Source of the DNA: SHAN690 sp041391765
GTDB taxonomy: Bacteria; Bacteroidota; Bacteroidia; Flavobacteriales_G; Salibacteraceae
Direction: 5' to 3'
Length of the DNA: 64,000 nucleotides
Assembly: GCA_041391765.1 (NCBI GenBank)
Contig: JAWKNJ010000019.1
Coordinates: 59,784 to 123,783 of the forward strand
Below, piece after piece: positions 43,348-51,405 of the stretch. A program made the position numbers and the translations under genes. Each line of letters starts with the position of its first letter. The first letter of the stretch is position 1. The notes beneath the pieces were generated by a model, which saw nothing but the letters and a program-made list of their open reading frames with translations, was not told the origin of the DNA and did no database searches.

Positions 43348-46115
43348 CAGTGTCTAACCAGCATTACAGTTCCGGTGAGTTCATCTACAGTGCCAACATC
43401 ATCTATGAACGTCACCTTAACATAGTAGGTGTAAGCGCCCATTGGTGCTGGGGCGCCTTTGAAAGTACCATCCCAGCCTTCATTTTGAGAATAAGACTCA
43501 AATACCATCTCGCCATATCGGTTCCAAACTCGCATGACGAAGCCGTCATCTGCAATAGCATTTCCTCTTACCCAAAGAATGTCGTTATTACCATCACCAT
43601 TCGGGCTGAATATATTAGGGATGCCTGCATAATACGATTCTTCTACAAACACAATGACAGAATCAAAGGCTTGACATCCATAATCATCGTAATTGGTAAT
43701 GAAATATTTCCTGGTGTATGTCGGATGAATAATGGGCTCCTTGCAATCATAGCACGATAAACCTTCTTGAGGGTACCAAGCGTAGAATTGACCGGTGCCA
43801 ACGGGTTCAAATTTCACAGTATCAATAAGAAAGAATCTACTGTTTATATTATCTATCCGCACGTATTTATCCGGTCCGGGTTTTAACACAGGTGGTTCTC
43901 CACCCACATTCAATATAGCGACATCTTGTGAATTTTCGATGGATACCCCATATTGGTTAAACGCAAACAACTGAACTCCAATCACCATGCTGTCATTGTA
44001 GCAAAAGATGGGATCCTGAGCCATGAACAAGGTGTCAACTGAAATAGAATCGAGGGACGAAACACCGGTTCTTGTGTAATAAAGCGGTAAAAAGTCGACT
44101 CCAGGAATCAGTGTGTCAATGATGATGGTGTCCGTGGTGGTTAAGTATACTGTATCACCAAAGATTGTTGTGTCGCGCGCCATGTCCGGGTGTCTCCAGA
44201 ATATCCAGAAAATAGAATCTGCACGTAAGCTGGTGTTGAAGAACTGAACACACGTACCACGGCAAATGCTGTCTGACTCGACAGTGAAGCGAGGAAGTGG
44301 ATCAAGACATGAGTCCACTTGAATGTATTCTTCAATGATTAGAGTACTGTCACCGTTGACGTTCTTAACAGTTAGAATAACAGGATAAAAACCAGCGCTG
44401 TCATAGAGCACCTCAGGATTCTGATCGATAGAAAGACTTGGCTGTCCACCTGGGAACTCCCATTCCCATTCTGTGGCGTAAAGGCTTAAGTCTTGGAATA
44501 CTACGTAGGTTCCTGGGCAAATCACCTGGCTACTTACCGTGAAGTCGGGTAATGGAGGAGGGCAGCTGTCTACGATAATTTGCTGGAAAATTCCGAGCGT
44601 GTCATCTTTAAACTGATTCAAAGGGTCGTTATAGTCACCAGACCATGCGGTCAGTTTAACCGTGTAAATTCCGGGTACCGTAAAACATGCTGTTACAGTG
44701 TCCAAGTCATCGGTTAAACCTTCCTCAATGAAAGGGTTGCCAAACTTGGTGGAATCGCCAAATTGCCACCGCAGATTTTCAGGGTTTCCAAGACTAAGGC
44801 TGTAGAATTCGATGCAGTCGTTGTTACAAATACGAGTCGTATCTTGATTGAAGGCCGCAGTAGGTACCTGACAATCGGTCACTGTCACATATGCGGTAAA
44901 TGTTATAGTAGAATCAAGACCGGATGCTGTATCCTTAACGGTTAAAATAACATCGTATGTGCCGGGAGCAAAGAAGCATATGTAGCCCGGGTTTTGTTGA
45001 TCACTGGTAGATGGAGTTCCACCTTGGAACTGCCAGTGCCATTCCCCCATACCATAGGTTCCAGGAGTGGATGCATCGGCAAAGTCAACGCATTGACCTT
45101 GGCATAGGTTTGATGGATCGTTCGGGATAGAAGCTATACCGGGTGTCGGTGGTGAACAGGTAACTACCGTAACTATCACAGTGTCGTAACTTGAGCCGTT
45201 ATTATTGGTGGACTCTAGAATAACGTTGTAAGTTCCATTCGTGTTGAACGTGACCGATGGGTTCTGAAGCGTAGAGTTAGCTGCGGCACCGTCAAAATCC
45301 CAGAGCCAAGCAGTAGGGTTACCTTCAGAACTATCTTTAAAATTAATTGTTCCGCCATTGCAAATTGTAATAGTGCTATCATTCCCGATTTTTGTCAGCG
45401 GAAGCGTTTCGAATACCTCGAAATTATCAATCGCGAATGATGGTGCAGAACCTATCCCATTGTTGTCATTGACCCATCTAAAACCAAAAAACACCTGAGC
45501 CAAAGTATTGAACGATCCACCAGGAAGATAGTACACGGCATGTTTCCACTCGCCCCCAGGGCAAAGTGATGTAACAGTCTTAGGAGGGTCATATGTAATT
45601 GGAGGAAGGTGAAAGTTGGTCAACCCAATGTTGATTACGAATGATCCATTGTCAGTAGCATTACCTCCTTCCAAGTAATCAAATTCAACTCTCAAATCAC
45701 CATTGGTTGATGACGGGTCGAAAATAGGCAGGTAGGCAAATACATTCGCAGCACTATCAGGATGGTATGTTGAATTCGGATCTATTGTTCCTGAATTGGT
45801 GCTAACATGTAAGGTATTGTTCAAGCCGGTGCAACTTGTAGCACAAGCACCTACTGGTTGTCCAGATTCTCTTGAGCTGACGAACCATCGGTTAGTGGTG
45901 TCTTGTGAATTTGATCCCGTCATATAAAGTTTATATGTAGAACCAGGTGGTTGATTGTTAGGAGAATACCTGAGGGTATCTATATCTGAACATGTTGAGC
46001 TTGTTCCAAAATACTCAGAAAAAACTTGAGCGAAACTGGGTTGAAAAAGCAAGCAGAAAAGACCAAGAAATATGACCTTTAAAAGTGTGTCTATTGGACG
46101 TTTTACCTTATTCAT
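43347..46115 (-). CDS. Large PKD-repeat surface protein with gliding-motility-type (T9SS type B) C-terminal domain
   Basis: A 922-residue exported protein. Signal peptide 1-29 (ending QPSFAQ). Residues about 30-235 resemble a carbohydrate-binding jelly roll (FDYLEGGNATDNGSFVINIG). At least four PKD-type repeats follow (for example PTAWLWDFDGAAANSTLQNPSVTF, GEWHWQFQGGTPSTSDQQNPG, EWEWEFPGGQPSLSIDQNPEV). The last 90 residues (IPNIFSPNGDGNNDILWV ... MGAYTYYVKVTF) are the CHU_C type B domain, which is the T9SS export signal. The downstream PorP/SprF is its likely partner. It is probably an adhesin. Confidence 0.92.
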   Translation of the reverse strand: MNKVKRPIDTLLKVIFLGLFCLLFQPSFAQVFSEYFGTSSTCSDIDTLRYSPNNQPPGSTYKLYMTGSNSQDTTNRWFVSSRESGQPVGACATSCTGLNNTLHVSTNSGTIDPNSTYHPDSAANVFAYLPIFDPSSTNGDLRVEFDYLEGGNATDNGSFVINIGLTNFHLPPITYDPPKTVTSLCPGGEWKHAVYYLPGGSFNTLAQVFFGFRWVNDNNGIGSAPSFAIDNFEVFETLPLTKIGNDSTITICNGGTINFKDSSEGNPTAWLWDFDGAAANSTLQNPSVTFNTNGTYNVILESTNNNGSSYDTVIVTVVTCSPPTPGIASIPNDPSNLCQGQCVDFADASTPGTYGMGEWHWQFQGGTPSTSDQQNPGYICFFAPGTYDVILTVKDTASGLDSTITFTAYVTVTDCQVPTAAFNQDTTRICNNDCIEFYSLSLGNPENLRWQFGDSTKFGNPFIEEGLTDDLDTVTACFTVPGIYTVKLTAWSGDYNDPLNQFKDDTLGIFQQIIVDSCPPPLPDFTVSSQVICPGTYVVFQDLSLYATEWEWEFPGGQPSLSIDQNPEVLYDSAGFYPVILTVKNVNGDSTLIIEEYIQVDSCLDPLPRFTVESDSICRGTCVQFFNTSLRADSIFWIFWRHPDMARDTTIFGDTVYLTTTDTIIIDTLIPGVDFLPLYYTRTGVSSLDSISVDTLFMAQDPIFCYNDSMVIGVQLFAFNQYGVSIENSQDVAILNVGGEPPVLKPGPDKYVRIDNINSRFFLIDTVKFEPVGTGQFYAWYPQEGLSCYDCKEPIIHPTYTRKYFITNYDDYGCQAFDSVIVFVEESYYAGIPNIFSPNGDGNNDILWVRGNAIADDGFVMRVWNRYGEMVFESYSQNEGWDGTFKGAPAPMGAYTYYVKVTFIDDVGTVDELTGTVMLVRH

Positions 46116-46172
46116 CTATGAAATAGGAGAATTAACCCGCAAAGAAAATCTAATATATTATACGATCAAAAA

Positions 46173-47216
46173 TTAATTTGGAAGCCTTTGGGCCGCTAAA
46201 TTACTGAGAAAATAGAGGGTATTAACACCGTCAGCGAAGTCATTTAGCTCTGGTCGTTGTGCTGTCCCGAAAGGTCTGTTTTTGTGCCCAACCACGCACT
46301 GCAATTGGTCTAGTTGACTTTCAATCACTTGTGTCAAATGGTCCTGATCCTGATAAATCTCATAATTCAAAATGCTCACTGGCGAGTATAGCGATTCGCT
46401 TTCGTGAAGCACTATCAGATCGTTCTCCAAGAATGGCTTCCGTTCGAGCATCATGAGTGCTTTATAGTAGGTGTGGTTGTTGGCGTATTTTTTATTGTCC
46501 ATCAAATAGGAAAACGGAAGACTTGCCTCAAATATTCTATTGAGGTCATAATTCGCTGGTAAATAGAGCTTGGTCACATTTCTGCATCCCAACCCGTAGT
46601 AACGAAAGCAGTCTTCCATCAAACCCTCCAATTCTTCCATGGTTTCGTCTCCATTCAGCACCGCAATGCCTGTTCGGTTTTTGCGAATGATGTGAGGAAC
46701 GCGGCTGAAATAGTATTCAAAGTGGCGTGCAGTATTGTTGCTTCCTGTGGCTATCACGGCATCATAGCCTTCCAGTTTTCCTGTTGAAATCTTGATGGTC
46801 GACTGCAGATCAGGTTCTATTTCTGTCAGTTTGTGAAGCAGCGCTGGAATCAAGACATCATCGGAGGTTGAACACTTGATAACGACCGAGTTCCCGGACA
46901 ATAAAACGCATAACACATCGTGAAAACCAACCATTGGGATGTTGCCGGCCATGATCAACCCCACACTGTAAGTGACAGAGTCAGTGACTGTGTAATCGTT
47001 CACAAACTCCTGCAGAGAGGAGGTTTTAAGCGTGTTCGACCAGTACTTGAGCGCATGATGAACCTCACGTTCTGTAAACCACCCATTTTTCGCTCCGGCC
47101 AGATGAACAGCGTTGCGAAGCCATGAACTGTGCTCCGATTCAGGAGAATCAATGTATTCGCCAATGGCATTGCCCAGGTTGTGAAAAGCTTGGATGCGTT
47201 GAGAAAGGTTGATCAT
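46173..47216 (-). CDS. Acyl-CoA reductase (LuxC-like)
   Basis: A 347-residue aldehyde-dehydrogenase-fold enzyme. Signatures are GLIMAGNIPMVGFHDVLCVLLSGNSVVIKCS (nucleotide-binding half), ATGSNNTARHFEYYF, KNRTGIAVLNGDE and the catalytic Cys in YYGLGCRNVTKLYLP. It reduces acyl-CoA or acyl-enzyme to aldehyde. In Bacteroidota this gene is common and not linked to bioluminescence; no luxAB genes are here. It lies just upstream (minus strand) of the surface-protein genes and 26 nt after the SixA-like gene. Confidence 0.92.
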   Translation of the reverse strand: MINLSQRIQAFHNLGNAIGEYIDSPESEHSSWLRNAVHLAGAKNGWFTEREVHHALKYWSNTLKTSSLQEFVNDYTVTDSVTYSVGLIMAGNIPMVGFHDVLCVLLSGNSVVIKCSTSDDVLIPALLHKLTEIEPDLQSTIKISTGKLEGYDAVIATGSNNTARHFEYYFSRVPHIIRKNRTGIAVLNGDETMEELEGLMEDCFRYYGLGCRNVTKLYLPANYDLNRIFEASLPFSYLMDNKKYANNHTYYKALMMLERKPFLENDLIVLHESESLYSPVSILNYEIYQDQDHLTQVIESQLDQLQCVVGHKNRPFGTAQRPELNDFADGVNTLYFLSNLAAQRLPN

Positions 47217-47242
47217 GGCGCAAAATTACGTACGCCAATGGA

Positions 47243-47752
47243 TTATTGAATGTCAAAGCCCTTCCAGTCGTGCCTGTTGCAATGATGAGCGGTTTTCACG
47301 TTGGATGACTGAATGTCTTTCCAGCTGTTACATTCAAATTCGATTCTGGTCATCGAGGCGGTGATCACCTTCTCCGGAGGCCTGATTAGAAAGTGATTCA
47401 ACAAACTAGTGATGGAAGGTTCATGTCCAACAATCATCAAGTTATTGACGGAGTCGTTTGTATACAGAATGGCTTTCAGAATCGTGCTGAAGTCTGGCAT
47501 GTAGAGTGATTCCATGATTTGAAATTCGGTGTCGTCAATTTCAAGGAAGTCTACTATGATGCTGGCCGTTTCGAAAGCTCGTTTTGCCGGACTGCTTAGA
47601 AGTAAATCCACTTTTGCCCGCTCATCTCGCAGGTGCGTTCCGAGTTCCTTGGCGTTTTTGGCACCGCGCTTTTTTAGGGGACGATCAATGTCATTGAGGT
47701 TGATGTCGTCCCAACTGCTTTTTCCGTGGCGAACAATGAAGAGTGTCTTCAT
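47243..47752 (-). CDS. SixA-like histidine phosphatase
   Basis: A 169-residue member of the histidine phosphatase superfamily: LFIVRHGKSSWDD contains the catalytic RHG (His9), DRPLKKRGAKNAKELG follows, and MIVGHEPSI supplies the second active-site His. SixA-type enzymes dephosphorylate HPt domains such as that of ArcB. The hybrid kinase with an HPt domain at 25.7-28.1 kb makes such an activity relevant, but the link is only inference. Confidence 0.92.
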   Translation of the reverse strand: MKTLFIVRHGKSSWDDINLNDIDRPLKKRGAKNAKELGTHLRDERAKVDLLLSSPAKRAFETASIIVDFLEIDDTEFQIMESLYMPDFSTILKAILYTNDSVNNLMIVGHEPSITSLLNHFLIRPPEKVITASMTRIEFECNSWKDIQSSNVKTAHHCNRHDWKGFDIQ

Positions 47753-47926
47753 TTAGGACAAATGTATAGTGGTATGTTAAGGTCATGGTTAAGCGCACAT
47801 TAAGCATGTGAAAAAGTTGGGGATTTCGGTGTGAACCTGTTTAAAACACTGTGCAAAACCAAGAGGTGATTTTTCAGATGTGCCGAGGCGTGCGTATTAA
47901 ATTCGCCTCCATCCCAACGGAGTATC

Positions 47927-49771
47927 ATGTCAGCAGAATATACCGAAGATAACATACGCACCCTCGACTGGTCTGAACATATTCGACTCAGGCCTGGGAT
48001 GTACATTGGTAAGCTGGGCGATGGTAATGCGCCTGATGATGGTATCTACATCCTGATCAAGGAGGTGATCGATAACTCCATTGATGAATTTGTGATGGGA
48101 AACGGCAAGACGATTGACATCAGCATTCGGGGGAATGAGGTGAAGATCAGAGACTATGGCCGCGGCATTCCCTTGGGAAAGGTGATCGATGCGGTTTCGA
48201 AAATGAACACCGGGGGTAAGTATGACTCCAAAGCATTCAAGAAATCGGTGGGATTAAACGGGGTTGGTACCAAAGCAGTAAACGCACTTTCATCCTACTT
48301 CAAAGTGGAGTCTGTTCGTGATGAGCAGATCAAAGCGGCTGAGTTTTCCCGAGGTGATTTGACCGAAGATTTTCCGGTTGAAAGTTCTTCAACAAGAAAA
48401 GGAACTCGCGTTACGTTTATTCCTGACGAACAGATATTTAAAAACTACAGCTTTAAGCATGAGTTCGTTGAGAAAATGCTTTGGAATTACGCCTATCTGA
48501 ACCGTGGATTGACGATCAATTTCAACGGTGAGCGCTATGAATCTGAGCATGGCTTAAAGGACTTGTTGGACCGAAATATTGATGAAGAACCACTTTATCC
48601 GATCATTCACCTTGAAGGGGAAGACATTGAGGTAGCGATTACACATACGCAGAGTTATGGGGAGGATTATTACTCCTTTGTGAACGGTCAATATACTCCC
48701 CAAGGCGGAACGCACCAAGCTGCATTTCGAGAAGCGATTGTCAAGGTAATTCGCGACCATTACGGAAAGAACTTTGAGGCGCAAGATGTGCGGACGTCAA
48801 TCACAGCAGCGATTAGCGTGAAAGTGATTGAACCAGTTTTTGAGTCACAGACCAAAACGAAGCTGGGTTCAAACGAAATTGAGCCTGGAGGGATGTCCAT
48901 GCGGTCATTCGTGTCAGATTTTCTTTCGCGAGAATTGGACAACTACCTGCACAAGAATCCTGAAGTAGCCGAAAAATTACACCGAAAGATCGTGCAGAGT
49001 GAGCGCGAGCGCAAGGAAATGGCCGGTGTTAAGAAACTGGCCAGAGATCGTGCCAAGAAAGCTAGTTTGCATAACAAGAAGCTACGCGACTGCCGATTGC
49101 ACTTGGGTGATAAAGATGAACGCAATGTGGATACGTCCATTTTCATTTGCGAGGGGGATTCGGCCTCTGGTTCGATTACAAAAATCCGTGACGTAAGCAC
49201 TCAAGCAGTGTTTTCGCTGAAGGGTAAGCCGCTGAATACCTTTGGGTTGACCAAAAAGGTGGTCTATGAAAATGAGGAGTTCAACCTACTTCAAGCCGCT
49301 TTGGACATTGAGGATGGAATTGAAAACCTGCGTTACAATAAGGTGGTGATCGCTACAGACGCTGACGTTGACGGAATGCACATTCGCTTGCTGTTGATTA
49401 CATTCTTCCTACAATTCTTCCCGGAAATTGTGAAGCAGGGACACCTATACGTGTTGCAAACTCCACTCTTTAGGGTGCGCAACAAGAAAGAAACGATTTA
49501 TTGCTACAATGACGAAGAGCGCATTGTGGCGATCGAAAAACTAGGTAAGAACCCTGAGATTACACGTTTCAAGGGTCTGGGAGAGATTTCACCGGACGAA
49601 TTCAAGAACTTTATTGGTGAAGACATTCGCTTGGATCCTGTTCTAATTGGCAAGGAAGCAGTTGTTAAAGACTTGCTGTCCTTTTACATGGGAAAAAACA
49701 CACCGGAGCGTCAGGATTTTATCATCGAGAACTTGAAAGTAGAAAAGGACGTTGTTGAGGAAGCCGCATGA
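47927..49771 (+). CDS. parE: DNA topoisomerase IV subunit B
   Basis: A 614-residue type IIA topoisomerase ATPase subunit. GHKL ATPase: EVIDNSIDEFVMGNG (Asn/Glu for Mg-ATP), RDYGRGIPLG, GLNGVGTKAVNALS. Transducer domain: QGGTHQAAF. Toprim: FICEGDSASGS (catalytic Glu) and ATDADVDGMHI (DxD metal site). The C-terminus MGKNTPERQDFIIENL is canonical. It decatenates chromosomes together with ParC. The stop overlaps the next gene by 4 nt (ATGA), and that gene is a MORN/TonB-C protein, not parC. Confidence 0.95.
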   Translation: MSAEYTEDNIRTLDWSEHIRLRPGMYIGKLGDGNAPDDGIYILIKEVIDNSIDEFVMGNGKTIDISIRGNEVKIRDYGRGIPLGKVIDAVSKMNTGGKYDSKAFKKSVGLNGVGTKAVNALSSYFKVESVRDEQIKAAEFSRGDLTEDFPVESSSTRKGTRVTFIPDEQIFKNYSFKHEFVEKMLWNYAYLNRGLTINFNGERYESEHGLKDLLDRNIDEEPLYPIIHLEGEDIEVAITHTQSYGEDYYSFVNGQYTPQGGTHQAAFREAIVKVIRDHYGKNFEAQDVRTSITAAISVKVIEPVFESQTKTKLGSNEIEPGGMSMRSFVSDFLSRELDNYLHKNPEVAEKLHRKIVQSERERKEMAGVKKLARDRAKKASLHNKKLRDCRLHLGDKDERNVDTSIFICEGDSASGSITKIRDVSTQAVFSLKGKPLNTFGLTKKVVYENEEFNLLQAALDIEDGIENLRYNKVVIATDADVDGMHIRLLLITFFLQFFPEIVKQGHLYVLQTPLFRVRNKKETIYCYNDEERIVAIEKLGKNPEITRFKGLGEISPDEFKNFIGEDIRLDPVLIGKEAVVKDLLSFYMGKNTPERQDFIIENLKVEKDVVEEAA

Positions 49772-51405
49772 GCCTAATACGAATATTTTCATTGTTGTTG
49801 GTCGTTTGTGTTCATAGCCTGCAATCACAGAGTTCATGGGTGAGACAATCTGTTGATACATTGATGTATGCGCTGAACTCTGATCGCGAGGTAATTGAGC
49901 CGTTCGAAGCAGCAACATTCTATCGTAAGGTTTGGCCCATGAATGACTCTCTGTTTTTTGTTTTTGATTATTACCGAGACGGGGCGGTTTTTATGAAAGC
50001 CACCTCGAAAAGTTATAACCCGCTGTACGAACTTGCATTCGTTTCAACGCGTGCTGAATATTCTGTTCATGGAGATACCATTGAGTTTTATCAATACAAC
50101 GATCGAAGTGAGTTACATGGTAAAAGGCTTAGCAAATATGAATCGGGTCAGATTAAATTTCGGGGACAGCTTAGTCATAATAAACCAATCGGAAAGTTCG
50201 AGTCTTTCTACAAAAATGGTCGTTTAGAGTCTAAAGGTCACTATAGTGACAATGGTAAAAGAGTAGGGACTTGGTTATGGTATTATGATAGCGGTGCCAA
50301 AGCAGCAGGGGGGGTATATAATGCTAAAGGGAATGAAAATGGCTCTTGGTTGTCTTATCACGAGAATGGAAGATTAAAGGAGAAAATGTTCTTCGTAGAT
50401 GGACAGTTGCGGGACTCGGTTGCTAATTACTACGAAAATGGAGCACTGCAGTCGATTTTTTACCTTGATACCCTTGGGGTTCCACAAGGTGAAAAAGAGA
50501 TGTTTTATTCAAATAGTCGCTTATATGAGAGGTCCTTATTTAGGGATGGTAATAAGGTAGGGCGGACAATTTCGTATTATCCATCCGGTGAGACCAGGAT
50601 AGTGACCGTTTGGGAAAAAGGAATACCAGAAGGAAACCAAGTTGAGTATTGGCCCAATGGTAACTTCAGACATTTGAAGAAATGGAAAAAAAGGCTAGTA
50701 AAGGAAGAGAAGTGGTTTGACGAGAATGGCATGGAGGTAGAATCTTCGCACGCTTGTTATGGGCAAAAGTTTAATGAAGAACAACTTAAAAGAACTTTGT
50801 CAAAACATCTTCATTCTGCAAAACGTGGATGGGCTAAGGATAGGGTTGTCCTGAGTTTCGAAATAGACACCAATGGGCGCACAAGAAGTGTGGATATTTT
50901 AGAAACTGCAAATGATGTTTTGGACTCCGCAATGATCAAGGCTATAGGCGTGATGGAATGGGGAATTGCTAGGTATCAAGGCAAACCAGTGGCGATTGGT
51001 AATGATATTTGTATAAATCTAGGATATGAGGAAATCTTAGGGATTAAGTTTGGACACGCCTACGTGATTAAGGATGAATTGGATGAGAGTAGGTCGATTT
51101 TTTCTGAAGTTGATAGGGCCGCAGAGTATGAAGGAGGTGAGGTTGGTTTTTCTGAATTTTTGTTTCGCGAAACAAAAATTCCAGAACCCGCATTTGACTT
51201 GAATATTGCCGGGGATCTTTTACTTAGATTCAAAATTGGCAAGTCTGGACTTGCTTGTGATCCTAATATTATTGAGAAATCGCACCCAGTTTTTAATGAT
51301 GAAGCGGTGAGAGCTGTCCATAAGATGGCGGTTTGGAGTCCTTCAATTACGAATGGAGATCGAGAGTTAGTTCAAAGGAGTATAACTATGCACTTTGATC
51401 ATTAA
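49768..51405 (+). CDS. MORN-repeat protein with two TonB C-terminal-like domains, inserted between parE and parC
   Basis: A 545-residue secreted protein: signal peptide MSLIRIFSLLLVVCVHSLQS. About eight MORN/YwqK-like repeats occupy residues 115-325 (YESGQIKFRGQL, YKNGRLESKGHY, YHENGRLKEKMFF, YYENGALQSIFYL, YWPNGNFRHLKKW). TonB-C-like domains follow at about 345-430 (KDRVVLSFEIDTNGRTRSVDI) and 465-545 (LLLRFKIGKSGLACDPNII ... AVRAVHKM). It starts inside the parE stop (ATGA) and its TAA overlaps the parC ATG (TAATG), so all three are translated from one mRNA. Its DNA is visibly more AT-rich than parE and parC. Its role is unknown. Confidence 0.85.
   Translation: MSLIRIFSLLLVVCVHSLQSQSSWVRQSVDTLMYALNSDREVIEPFEAATFYRKVWPMNDSLFFVFDYYRDGAVFMKATSKSYNPLYELAFVSTRAEYSVHGDTIEFYQYNDRSELHGKRLSKYESGQIKFRGQLSHNKPIGKFESFYKNGRLESKGHYSDNGKRVGTWLWYYDSGAKAAGGVYNAKGNENGSWLSYHENGRLKEKMFFVDGQLRDSVANYYENGALQSIFYLDTLGVPQGEKEMFYSNSRLYERSLFRDGNKVGRTISYYPSGETRIVTVWEKGIPEGNQVEYWPNGNFRHLKKWKKRLVKEEKWFDENGMEVESSHACYGQKFNEEQLKRTLSKHLHSAKRGWAKDRVVLSFEIDTNGRTRSVDILETANDVLDSAMIKAIGVMEWGIARYQGKPVAIGNDICINLGYEEILGIKFGHAYVIKDELDESRSIFSEVDRAAEYEGGEVGFSEFLFRETKIPEPAFDLNIAGDLLLRFKIGKSGLACDPNIIEKSHPVFNDEAVRAVHKMAVWSPSITNGDRELVQRSITMHFDH

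Noticed and set aside
46173..47216. LuxC homologue as evidence of bioluminescence
   Set aside because: No luxA/B/D/E genes nearby; LuxC-like acyl-CoA reductases are common in non-luminous Bacteroidota.
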